Origin: Shewanella benthica
GTDB taxonomy: Bacteria; Pseudomonadota; Gammaproteobacteria; Enterobacterales; Shewanellaceae
NCBI GenBank assembly: GCA_023284085.1
Contig: JAKVHY010000038.1
Span: 1 to 51,660, forward strand
Direction: 5' to 3'
DNA length: 51,660 nt
Shown here: positions 26,110-38,064 of the stretch, in pieces
Position numbering within the stretch: position 1 is the first letter of the stretch
How the letters are laid out: every line of letters starts with the position of its first letter
Program-made: the position numbers and the translations under genes
Notes under the pieces: generated by a model
What the model saw: the letters and a program-made list of their open reading frames with translations, nothing else
Database searches by the model: none
What the model was told of the DNA's origin: nothing

Positions 26110-26937
26110 TTACTTTTTATTGCGACGACGTACGATGTACTTGTCGGTGCGTTTGTTACTACGAGTCTTATAACCCTTAGTAGGCTGACCCCATGGAGAT
26201 ACAGGATGACGGCCACCCGAAGTACGGCCCTCACCACCACCATGTGGATGATCTACTGGGTTCATTGCAACACCACGCACTGTTGGGCGTATGCCTCTCC
26301 AGCGGTTAGCACCTGCTTTGCCTAACTGGCGTAGCATGTGTTCGGCATTACCAACTTCACCCAGAGTCGCGCGGCAATCTACTGGTACTTTACGCATTTC
26401 GCCAGAGCGAAGACGTAGAGTAGCGTAGGCGCCATCACGAGCTACAACTTGTACATAAGTACCTGCTGAACGAGCGATTTGACCACCTTTACCAGGCTTC
26501 ATCTCGACTGCGTGTACAACACTACCTATTGGCATGTTGCGTAATGGCAAAGTGTTACCCACTTTGATTTCAGCATCGATACCGGACTGGATCTTATCAC
26601 CAGCTTGCATGCCTTTAGCAGCAAGGATATAACGACGCTCACCATCAGCATACAAAACAAGTGCGATGTTAGCTGTGCGGTTTGGATCATATTCCAAACG
26701 CTCAACTTTTGCAGGGATACCGTCTTTATTGCGTTTAAAGTCAATAATACGGTAATGCTGCTTGTGTCCACCACCTATGTGACGAACAGTGATACGACCC
26801 GTATTGTTACGGCCACCACTTTTAGATTTCTTAGCCAGCAAGGCTGCAAAAGGTTTACCCTTGTGCAGGTCCTTGTTCACCACTTTTACTAAGTGGCGAC
26901 GACCTGGAGAGGTAGGCTTACACTTAACAATTGCCAT
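26110..26937 (-). CDS. rplB: 50S ribosomal protein L2
   Basis: 275 aa from MAIVKCKPTSPGRRH. A longer in-frame reading overlapping rplW is not used. The C-terminal segment MNPVDHPHGGGEGR contains the conserved His needed near the peptidyl transferase centre. Confidence 0.98.
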   Translation of the reverse strand: MAIVKCKPTSPGRRHLVKVVNKDLHKGKPFAALLAKKSKSGGRNNTGRITVRHIGGGHKQHYRIIDFKRNKDGIPAKVERLEYDPNRTANIALVLYADGERRYILAAKGMQAGDKIQSGIDAEIKVGNTLPLRNMPIGSVVHAVEMKPGKGGQIARSAGTYVQVVARDGAYATLRLRSGEMRKVPVDCRATLGEVGNAEHMLRQLGKAGANRWRGIRPTVRGVAMNPVDHPHGGGEGRTSGGRHPVSPWGQPTKGYKTRSNKRTDKYIVRRRNKK

Positions 26938-26953
26938 GATAATTTTCCTTTGC

Positions 26954-27253
26954 TTACTCAGCGCCGACGAAATCGATGTCTGCACCTTCAGCTAAAGTTA
27001 CGTAGGCTTTTTTCCAATCTACACGACGACCCATACGGGCACCGGTACGCTTGGTTTTGCCTTTGTTAACTAAAGTGCGAACTGATTCAACTTCAACTTC
27101 GAACAACTTAGCGACTGCAGCTTTAATTTCAGCTTTAGTGGCGTCAACAGCTACACGGAAAACTACCGTGTTGTTATTTTCTGCACAAACAGTACTCTTT
27201 TCAGAGATATGTGGTGCAAGAATAACTTTTAGCAAACGTTCTTCGCTTATCAT
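26954..27253 (-). CDS. rplW: 50S ribosomal protein L23
   Basis: 99 aa, starts MISEERLLKVILAPHISEKS. It lies at the tunnel exit, the docking site of trigger factor and SRP. It overlaps rplD by 4 bp. Confidence 0.98.
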   Translation of the reverse strand: MISEERLLKVILAPHISEKSTVCAENNNTVVFRVAVDATKAEIKAAVAKLFEVEVESVRTLVNKGKTKRTGARMGRRVDWKKAYVTLAEGADIDFVGAE

Positions 27254-27855
27254 CCCAGCATCTCCTCGATTTGCTTAACAGCTTCGGCAGTTACTAGTAC
27301 TTTGTTGAATGCGATAAGACTTACTGGATCGATACCAGCAACGTCACGCACGTCAACTTTGTACAAGTTGCGAGCTGCCAAGAACAAGTTCTCGTCAATT
27401 TCTGGAGTAACAATCAACACATCTTCCAGGTTCATTGCAGCCAATTTAGCTTTCAGCTCTTTAGTTTTAGGAGCTTCAACAGTAAACGACTCAACCACGA
27501 TTAGACGGTCTTGACGTACCAATTCAGAGAAAATGCTTTTCAGCGCTCCGCGGTACATCTTCTTGTTAACTTTTTGGCTGTGATCTTGAGTTTTAGCAGC
27601 GAATGTTACGCCACCGCCACGCCAGATTGGGCCTTTAACAGTACCGGCACGTGCACGGCCAGTACCTTTTTGGCGCCATGGCTTCTTGCCAGAACCAATT
27701 ACTTCTGCGCGAGTCTTCTGAGCACGAGTGCCCTGACGCGCATTTGCAGCGTATGCTACAACTACCTGATGAACCAGTGCTTCATTAAAGTCACGGCCGA
27801 AGGTAGTTTCGGACACTTCCAGAGCACTTTGTGCGTCTTTCAATACCAATTCCAT
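27250..27855 (-). CDS. rplD: 50S ribosomal protein L4
   Basis: 201 aa; the extended tunnel loop is visible (TRAEVIGSGKKPWRQKGTGRARAG region). In E. coli L4 also represses this operon by acting on the S10 leader, an element conserved here at 28864-28997. Confidence 0.98.
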   Translation of the reverse strand: MELVLKDAQSALEVSETTFGRDFNEALVHQVVVAYAANARQGTRAQKTRAEVIGSGKKPWRQKGTGRARAGTVKGPIWRGGGVTFAAKTQDHSQKVNKKMYRGALKSIFSELVRQDRLIVVESFTVEAPKTKELKAKLAAMNLEDVLIVTPEIDENLFLAARNLYKVDVRDVAGIDPVSLIAFNKVLVTAEAVKQIEEMLG

Positions 27856-27871
27856 TACTATCTCCTCAGAC

Positions 27872-28510
27872 CTAAGCTTTAACGGCAGGTTTGATGATCA
27901 GGTTGCCATTAATAGCACCCGGAACAGCACCCTTAACCAATAGCAAGTTACGCTCAGCATCTACACGTATAACGTTTAGATTCTGCGTAGTAACACGCTC
28001 TGCACCCATGTGGCCAGACATTTTCTTACCTTTGAAAACGCGACCAGGTGTTTGGTTTTGACCGATAGAACCGTTGGATCTATGTGCCAGTGAGTTACCA
28101 TGTGTCATATCTTGTGCATGGAAGTTCCAACGCTTAATACCGCCTTGGAAGCCCTTACCTTTAGATTGACCAGTAACATCAACTTTCGCTATGTCAGCGA
28201 AGATATCAACATTTAGCTCGGCACCAACTTCAATGCCTTCGCCTTCATCATCTGCCAAACGCACTTCCCACAAACCACGACCGGCTTCTACGCCTGCCTT
28301 AGCAAAGTGACCTGCTTCTGGTTTAGTGATGCGATTAGCTTTTTTGGTACCAGTAGTAACTTGAAGAGCACGGTAGCCGTCAGTTTCTAAGGTTTTCACC
28401 TGAGTAACGCGATTAGACGTGATTTCAATTACTGTAACCGGGACAGAGACTCCATCTTCACAGAAGATGCGAGTCATACCCACTTTACGACCGATAAGAC
28501 CGATAGCCAT
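27872..28510 (-). CDS. rplC: 50S ribosomal protein L3
   Basis: 212 aa. The extension near the peptidyl transferase centre is SHRSNGSIGQNQTPGRVFKG-like here (LAHRSNGSIGQNQTPGRV), including the Gln that PrmB methylates in E. coli. Confidence 0.98.
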   Translation of the reverse strand: MAIGLIGRKVGMTRIFCEDGVSVPVTVIEITSNRVTQVKTLETDGYRALQVTTGTKKANRITKPEAGHFAKAGVEAGRGLWEVRLADDEGEGIEVGAELNVDIFADIAKVDVTGQSKGKGFQGGIKRWNFHAQDMTHGNSLAHRSNGSIGQNQTPGRVFKGKKMSGHMGAERVTTQNLNVIRVDAERNLLLVKGAVPGAINGNLIIKPAVKA

Positions 28511-28524
28511 CTCGAAATCCCCTA

Positions 28525-28836
28525 TTAACCCAAGCTAATTTGAACGTCGACGCCGGCAGCAAGATCGAGACGCATAAGTGCATCTACAGTCTTTTCTGTT
28601 GGCTCAACGATGTCAACTAGACGTTTGTGAGTACGAAGTTCGTACTGATCACGCGCATCTTTGTTAACGTGTGGAGAAGTCAAAATGGTATAACGTTCTT
28701 TACGCGTTGGTAGTGGAATTGGACCACGTACCTGCGCGCCTGTACGCTTAGCAGTTTCAACGATTTCCGCAGTAGATTGATCGATCAGACGATGATCAAA
28801 TCCTTTTAAGCGGATACGGATTCTTTGGTTCTGCAT
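28525..28836 (-). CDS. rpsJ: 30S ribosomal protein S10 (NusE)
   Basis: 103 aa, starts MQNQRIRIRLKGFDHRLIDQ. Besides its ribosomal role it binds NusB and boxA RNA in antitermination, which ties it to the rRNA leader at the left edge. It is the first gene of the S10 operon; TAGGAGCTCTGGTCTATG precedes it, very like E. coli. Confidence 0.98.
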   Translation of the reverse strand: MQNQRIRIRLKGFDHRLIDQSTAEIVETAKRTGAQVRGPIPLPTRKERYTILTSPHVNKDARDQYELRTHKRLVDIVEPTEKTVDALMRLDLAAGVDVQISLG

Positions 28837-28997
28837 AGACCAGAGCTCCTAAAATGGACACATAAAAAATCACCCTCTTGCTATACCCAATGGTACGCAG
28901 AGCGAGATGATTTAACCGTTCGACTCCCAATCGGAGTCGCTGTTTTTTGATTAAACTTTAAAAGTCTAATTCGTAATTCGCCTAATGGTTAAGGCGA
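28837..28997 (-). promoter_or_regulatory. S10 operon leader with L4-type attenuator
   Basis: About 160 nt of 5' leader, close to the E. coli length. Successive hairpins can form: TTCGCCT/AGGCGAA (28977-28998), CGACTCC/GGAGTCG (28921-28939), and a long stem from 28864 to 28914 whose 3' arm runs into GATTTTTT. The last has the form of the hairpin and U-run at which L4 causes attenuation in E. coli. Regulation by the rplD product is inferred from this similarity. Confidence 0.75.
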
Positions 28998-29003
28998 AGG
29001 GGT

Positions 29004-29031
29004 ATTATACTGATTTACGTTAATAGATCAA
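29004..29031 (-). promoter_or_regulatory. S10 operon promoter
   Basis: On the minus strand -35 TTGATC (29026-29031), 16-bp spacer, -10 TATAAT (29004-29009). A second TATAAT with a poor -35 lies upstream at 29083-29088. Both follow the tufA terminator. Confidence 0.8.
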
Positions 29032-29141
29032 CCCCGTTGTCTGAAATAACACCAAGAAGACGTTATTCAACAAAGTGGCGGCATTATACCCATTCGAATA
29101 TAAATTACCAGTCTGTATTATCGACAAATTTCAGACAATAA

Positions 29142-29165
29142 AAAAGGAAGCCGAAGCTTCCTTTT
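29142..29165 (-). terminator. Terminator of the str operon (after tufA)
   Basis: Perfect 10-bp stem AAAAGGAAGC / GCTTCCTTTT with a TTCG tetraloop on the transcript and a T run. The same hairpin sequence follows tufB at 45914-45941. Confidence 0.92.
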
Positions 29166-29192
29166 CTTAGTGTCTTGTAAGACTAGTCGCTA

Positions 29193-30377
29193 TTAAGCAA
29201 GAATCTTAGCTACTACACCAGCACCAACAGTACGACCACCTTCACGGATAGCGAAGCGTAAACCTTCATCCATCGCGATTGGGGCGATTAGTGTTACTAC
29301 CATCTGCACGTTGTCACCAGGCATAACCATCTCAACGCCTTCTGGCAATTCGATAGTACCAGTCACATCCGTAGTACGGAAGAAGAACTGTGGACGGTAA
29401 CCTTTGAAGAATGGAGTGTGACGTCCGCCTTCTTCTTTTGACAGAACGTAGATTTCTGACTCAAAAGTAGTGTGTGGAGTGATTGAACCTGGAGCAGCAA
29501 GAACCTGACCACGTTCAACGTCTTCACGCTTAATACCACGTAGAAGAACACCACAGTTCTCGCCTGCACGACCTTCGTCAAGCAGTTTACGGAACATTTC
29601 AACACCGGTACAAGTTGATTTAGTAGTATCTTTGATACCAACAATCTCAACTTCTTCACCAACCTTGATGATACCGCGCTCTACACGACCAGTTACAACA
29701 GTACCACGGCCTGAGATAGAGAACACATCTTCGATTGGAAGAAGGAATGCGCCATCGATAGCACGCTCTGGCTCTGGGATATAAGTATCCAAAGCTTCTG
29801 CAAGCTCAAGGATCTTAGCTTCCCATTCAGCTTCGCCTTCGAGGGCTTTAAGTGCTGAACCTTGGATGACTGGAAGATCATCACCTGGGAAGTCATATTC
29901 AGAAAGAAGTTCACGAACTTCCATTTCTACTAGCTCAAGTAGCTCTTCGTCATCAACCATGTCACATTTGTTCATGAATACGATGATGAAAGGTACGCCA
30001 ACCTGACGAGAAAGCAGGATGTGCTCACGAGTCTGTGGCATTGGGCCGTCTGTAGAAGCAACAACTAGAATCGCGCCGTCCATTTGAGCAGCACCAGTGA
30101 TCATGTTTTTAACATAATCGGCGTGACCAGGACAATCTACGTGTGCATAGTGACGTGCAGGTGTGTCATATTCGATGTGAGAGGTATTAATTGTAATACC
30201 GCGCTCACGCTCTTCAGGGGCGTTATCGATTTGTGAGAAATCTTTAACTTCACCGCCGTAAGTCTTTGCCAAAACAGCAGAGATAGCAGCAGTTAGAGTA
30301 GTCTTACCATGATCCACGTGTCCGATAGTACCGACGTTTACATGAGGTTTATTACGTTCAAATTTTTCTTTAGCCAC
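29193..30377 (-). CDS. tufA: Elongation factor Tu, copy A
   Basis: 394 aa GTPase that brings aminoacyl-tRNA to the ribosome. G motifs: GHVDHGKT, DCPGH, NKCD. The GTG at 30377 is chosen as start (AAGGAA ribosome site 8 bp upstream; the protein then matches the standard length); a longer in-frame reading has no support. The protein appears identical to that of tufB at 45968 apart from the start codon, while the DNA differs at scattered silent sites. It is the last gene of the str operon. Confidence 0.98.
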   Translation of the reverse strand: MAKEKFERNKPHVNVGTIGHVDHGKTTLTAAISAVLAKTYGGEVKDFSQIDNAPEERERGITINTSHIEYDTPARHYAHVDCPGHADYVKNMITGAAQMDGAILVVASTDGPMPQTREHILLSRQVGVPFIIVFMNKCDMVDDEELLELVEMEVRELLSEYDFPGDDLPVIQGSALKALEGEAEWEAKILELAEALDTYIPEPERAIDGAFLLPIEDVFSISGRGTVVTGRVERGIIKVGEEVEIVGIKDTTKSTCTGVEMFRKLLDEGRAGENCGVLLRGIKREDVERGQVLAAPGSITPHTTFESEIYVLSKEEGGRHTPFFKGYRPQFFFRTTDVTGTIELPEGVEMVMPGDNVQMVVTLIAPIAMDEGLRFAIREGGRTVGAGVVAKILA

Positions 30378-30458
30378 GATATATTCCTTTCTTCTCAGAA
30401 ATGCCCGGCTTGACACCGAGCAATAGCAATTAATTTCTAGTTATGATTACCCGGCTAA

Positions 30459-32555
30459 TTAGCCTCGAGCATCCATAATCGCTTTAGCAATGTTTTTCGG
30501 CGCGTCGGAATACTTCAAAAACTCCATGGAGTATGAAGCACGTCCTTGAGTCGCGCTGCGCAAATCAGTTGCATACCCAAACATTTCAGATAGAGGCACG
30601 GTCGCATGAACGAGCTTGACGCCGGCAATGCCGTCGTCCATTCCTTCGATCAAACCACGACGTCTGTTCAAATCACCGACAACATCTCCCATATAATTTT
30701 CAGGAGTAGTGACTTCAACTTTCATGCAAGGTTCCAGGAGCGTAGGGTCTGCTTCGAGAGCGCCCTTCTTAAAGCCCATGGAAGCCGCAACTTTAAAGGC
30801 CATCTCATTAGAGTCCACATCATGATATGAACCATCAAAGAGAGTAACCTTGACGTCCAAAAGAGGGAAGCCGGCGAGCACGCCGCTCTTCATCTGCTCT
30901 TGAATACCTTTATCTACAGATGGGATGTATTCTCTCGGAACAGCACCACCAACAATCTCGTTAACAAATTCATAGCCGAAACCCTCTTCTTGAGGCTCCA
31001 GTTTCAACCAAACGTGACCGAATTGACCTCGACCACCCGATTGACGAATAAACTTGCCTTCGACTTCTACACTCGAGCGAATAGTTTCACGATACGCTAC
31101 CTGAGGTTTACCTACGTTACACTCGACACTGAATTCGCGACGCATACGGTCAACAATAATGTCTAAGTGTAGCTCACCCATGCCAGAGATCAGTGTCTGA
31201 CCCGATTCAGGATCGGTTTCAACACGGAAAGAGGGATCTTCCGCTGCAAGTTTTTGCAACGCAATACCCATCTTCTGTTCATCTGCTTGAGTTCTAGGTT
31301 CCACGGCAATCGTGATCACGGGCTCAGGGAATTCCATGCGTTCCAGGATGATTTTATGATCAATATCACAAAGAGTATCACCCGTAGTCACGTCCTTAAG
31401 ACCAATTGCAGCCGCGATGTCACCAGCGCGTACCTCTTTGATCTCTTGGCGATCGTTAGCATGCATCTGCACCATACGACCCACGCGTTCCCGCTTCTGT
31501 TTAACCGAGTTATACACGCCAGAACCTGTTGTCAATACACCCGAATATACGCGTATAAAGGTTAAAGTTCCAACGAACGGGTCTGTCGCTATCTTAAATG
31601 CCAACGCAGAGAAAGGAGCATTGTCGTCCGCAGCGCGTTCAACCTCTTCCTCATTTTCATCTATGCCTGTAATCGCAGACACTTCGACTGGCGATGGTAG
31701 ATAATCGATAACGGCATCGAGAACTGCTTGCACACCTTTGTTCTTAAATGCAGAACCACAGGTAGCAAGGACAATCTCATTAGCCAGAGTCCGTTGACGC
31801 AGCGCCTTCTTGATCTCGTCTTCTGATAGTTCGCCCCCATCGAGGTACTTCTCCATCAGTTCATCCGAGGCCTCAGCGGCAGCATCAACCAGATATTCAC
31901 GCATCTCACTCGCCTTATCAGCAAGCTCAGCTGGAATATCTTCATAGGTGAATGTGGTGCCATGATCTTCTTCGGACCAGTTAATGGCCTTCATCTTGAT
32001 CAGGTCAACAACACCTTTAAACTCCTCTTCCGCACCAATATTCATATGAATTGGCACACAAGTCGCCCCCAAACGGTCACGAATCTGTTGGACGACGCTA
32101 TCAAAGTCAGCACCGGCACGATCCATCTTGTTGACGAATACTATGCGGGGTACTTGATACTTATCGGCTTGACGCCAAACAGTTTCAGATTGTGGTTCAA
32201 CACCCGATGCTCCACAGAACACAACAACGGCACCATCGAGTACTCGCAGAGAACGTTCGACTTCAATAGTGAAGTCAACGTGACCAGGAGTATCTATGAT
32301 ATTGATACGGTGCTCAGTAAACTGGGCTTCCATACCGCGCCAGAACGTGGTTGTTGCCGCAGAAGTAATGGTAATACCACGCTCCTGCTCCTGCTCCATC
32401 CAATCCATGGTGGCTGCGCCATCATGAACTTCACCGATCTTATGAGAAACACCGGTGTAGAACAGAATACGTTCTGTCGTTGTGGTTTTACCTGCGTCGA
32501 CATGAGCAACAATACCAATATTTCGGTAGCGCTCAATCGGAGTTGTACGAGCCAC
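30459..32555 (-). CDS. fusA: Elongation factor G
   Basis: 698 aa translocase. G1 motif AHVDAGKTTTTE, G3 DTPGHVD, G4 NKMDR. Domain IV contains the SGGRGQFGHVWLKLEP region that enters the decoding site. It starts with GTG after an AAGAGGG ribosome site. It is in the str operon between rpsG and tufA. Confidence 0.98.
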   Translation of the reverse strand: MARTTPIERYRNIGIVAHVDAGKTTTTERILFYTGVSHKIGEVHDGAATMDWMEQEQERGITITSAATTTFWRGMEAQFTEHRINIIDTPGHVDFTIEVERSLRVLDGAVVVFCGASGVEPQSETVWRQADKYQVPRIVFVNKMDRAGADFDSVVQQIRDRLGATCVPIHMNIGAEEEFKGVVDLIKMKAINWSEEDHGTTFTYEDIPAELADKASEMREYLVDAAAEASDELMEKYLDGGELSEDEIKKALRQRTLANEIVLATCGSAFKNKGVQAVLDAVIDYLPSPVEVSAITGIDENEEEVERAADDNAPFSALAFKIATDPFVGTLTFIRVYSGVLTTGSGVYNSVKQKRERVGRMVQMHANDRQEIKEVRAGDIAAAIGLKDVTTGDTLCDIDHKIILERMEFPEPVITIAVEPRTQADEQKMGIALQKLAAEDPSFRVETDPESGQTLISGMGELHLDIIVDRMRREFSVECNVGKPQVAYRETIRSSVEVEGKFIRQSGGRGQFGHVWLKLEPQEEGFGYEFVNEIVGGAVPREYIPSVDKGIQEQMKSGVLAGFPLLDVKVTLFDGSYHDVDSNEMAFKVAASMGFKKGALEADPTLLEPCMKVEVTTPENYMGDVVGDLNRRRGLIEGMDDGIAGVKLVHATVPLSEMFGYATDLRSATQGRASYSMEFLKYSDAPKNIAKAIMDARG

Positions 32556-32571
32556 GTTTAAACCCTCTTGA

Positions 32572-32626
32572 CTAAGGCTAATGCCTTAGAGATGTAGAAT
32601 ATGGAGCTGGCAACAGCCAGCTCCAT
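32572..32626 (-). promoter_or_regulatory. Two intercistronic hairpins between rpsG and fusA
   Basis: A perfect 11-bp stem ATGGAGCTGGC / GCCAGCTCCAT (32601-32626) lies 4 bp after the rpsG stop. A 7-bp stem CTAAGGC/GCCTTAG (32572-32589) follows just before the fusA ribosome site. Neither has a T tail. They could set differential mRNA stability or fusA translation. Confidence 0.6.
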
Positions 32627-32630
32627 CAGA

Positions 32631-33101
32631 TTACCAGCGGTAATGAGCGAACGCTTTGTTCGCTTCTGCCATACGATGCACGTCTTCGCGCTTCTTAACA
32701 GCAGTACCTTTGTTGTCTGAAGCGTCTAGCAATTCACCAGCTAGACGTAGAGCCATAGATTTTTCACCACGCTTACGAGCAGCTTCAACTAACCAACGCA
32801 TACCCAATGCATTACGACGAACTGGGCGTACTTCACATGGTACCTGGTAAGTAGAACCACCAACACGACGAGACTTAACCTCGACTGAAGGGCGAACGTT
32901 ATCCAGGGCTGCTTCAAGGATCACTAGATGGTCTTCGCCTTTCTTTTCGAAAGCGGTATCTAGTGCCTTGTAAATAATTTTTTCTGCAGTCGACTTTTTG
33001 CCGTCCTGCATAATGACGTTGATGAACTTAGCCAGCAACTCACTGTTGAACTTTGGATCTGGTAGGATTTTACGTTGTCCTACAACGCGACGTCTTGGCA
33101 T
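32631..33101 (-). CDS. rpsG: 30S ribosomal protein S7
   Basis: 156 aa, starts MPRRRVVGQRKILPDPKF and ends FAHYRW. It initiates assembly of the 30S head and represses the str operon in E. coli through the rpsL-rpsG spacer, which is similar here. Confidence 0.98.
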   Translation of the reverse strand: MPRRRVVGQRKILPDPKFNSELLAKFINVIMQDGKKSTAEKIIYKALDTAFEKKGEDHLVILEAALDNVRPSVEVKSRRVGGSTYQVPCEVRPVRRNALGMRWLVEAARKRGEKSMALRLAGELLDASDNKGTAVKKREDVHRMAEANKAFAHYRW

Positions 33102-33178
33102 AACAATTTCTCCGTATGCTTCAGGGACCCCAAAACTGGAATCTTAAAATCGAGCTTGGCCTTACTTAACGGAAAGCG
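33102..33178 (-). promoter_or_regulatory. rpsL-rpsG spacer, probable S7 operator
   Basis: 77-nt spacer. Just after the rpsL stop it reads CCGTTAAGTAAGGCCAA, nearly the same as the start of the E. coli str spacer that S7 binds to repress rpsG and fusA. The downstream half is less similar. Confidence 0.6.
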
Positions 33179-33553
33179 TTAAGACTTAGGACGCTTAGCT
33201 CCGTACTTAGAACGACCTTGACGACGGTCACTCACGCCAGCACAATCTAATGCGCCACGAATGGTGTGGTAACGCACACCAGGTAGATCTTTAACACGAC
33301 CACCACGGATTAGAATTACGCTGTGCTCCTGCAGGTTGTGGCCTTCACCGCCGATGTACGAAGTTACTTCGAAACCGTTAGTAAGACGCACACGAGCTAC
33401 TTTACGTAGTGCAGAGTTAGGTTTTTTTGGTGTGGTTGTGTATACGCGAGTACAAACACCACGTTTTTGTGGACACGAATCCAACGCAGGCACATTAGTC
33501 TTGACGACTTTTGGCGAGCGAGGCTTACGGACCAACTGGTTTACAGTTGCCAT
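33179..33553 (-). CDS. rpsL: 30S ribosomal protein S12
   Basis: 124 aa from MATVNQLVRKPRS; ten upstream in-frame residues are not used. Decoding-site residues K43, K88 and D89 (PKKPNSALRK; VKDLPGVRYH) are the streptomycin-sensitive wild type; D89 is the usual methylthiolation site. First gene of the str operon. Confidence 0.98.
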   Translation of the reverse strand: MATVNQLVRKPRSPKVVKTNVPALDSCPQKRGVCTRVYTTTPKKPNSALRKVARVRLTNGFEVTSYIGGEGHNLQEHSVILIRGGRVKDLPGVRYHTIRGALDCAGVSDRRQGRSKYGAKRPKS

Positions 33554-33628
33554 GTATAGCTCCGAATCAGTTGATAAACTCAACAGTAAGGTGTGAAAAA
33601 TCTATATCCCACAGGTGTGGGACGCGAA

Positions 33629-33657
33629 ATTTTAGAAAGGTAATGGCATTCTGTCAA
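33629..33657 (-). promoter_or_regulatory. str operon promoter
   Basis: On the minus strand -35 TTGACA (33652-33657), 17-bp spacer, -10 TAAAAT (33629-33634). It is the best consensus promoter in the window. The predicted start lies near 33622, where the transcript would begin with TCCCACACCTGTGGGA, a 5'-terminal hairpin (33607-33622). Confidence 0.88.
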
Positions 33658-33687
33658 GAAATAGACAACTTTTAACCAATATTAATT

Positions 33688-33715
33688 AAAAAAAAGGCGC
33701 CAGAGGCGCCTTTTT
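33688..33715 (-). terminator. Terminator of the rpoBC operon
   Basis: Perfect 11-bp stem AAAAAGGCGCC / GGCGCCTTTTT with an AGA/TCT loop and a T8 tail on the minus strand, 27 bp after rpoC. Confidence 0.94.
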
Positions 33716-33742
33716 AACAATTAATTTACTTTTCAGCCCGAT

Positions 33743-37984
<4,242 letters not shown>

Positions 37985-38064
37985 GTTTCTCTCCTGAAGG
38001 AGTTAAACCGGGTGCCCCGCTAATGCAGGACACCAAGTTATTGCCAAATTAACCTAAGTTAATT

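Noticed and set aside
17752..28836. Search for inserted or missing genes inside the ribosomal protein operons
   Set aside because: Gene order from rpsJ to rpsM is complete and standard once rpmJ (18222-18335) is added; nothing unusual is inserted.
31962..32561. 199-aa open frame on the plus strand
   Set aside because: It is fully antisense to the 5' part of fusA, has no family resemblance or ribosome site, and arises from codon bias of the real gene.
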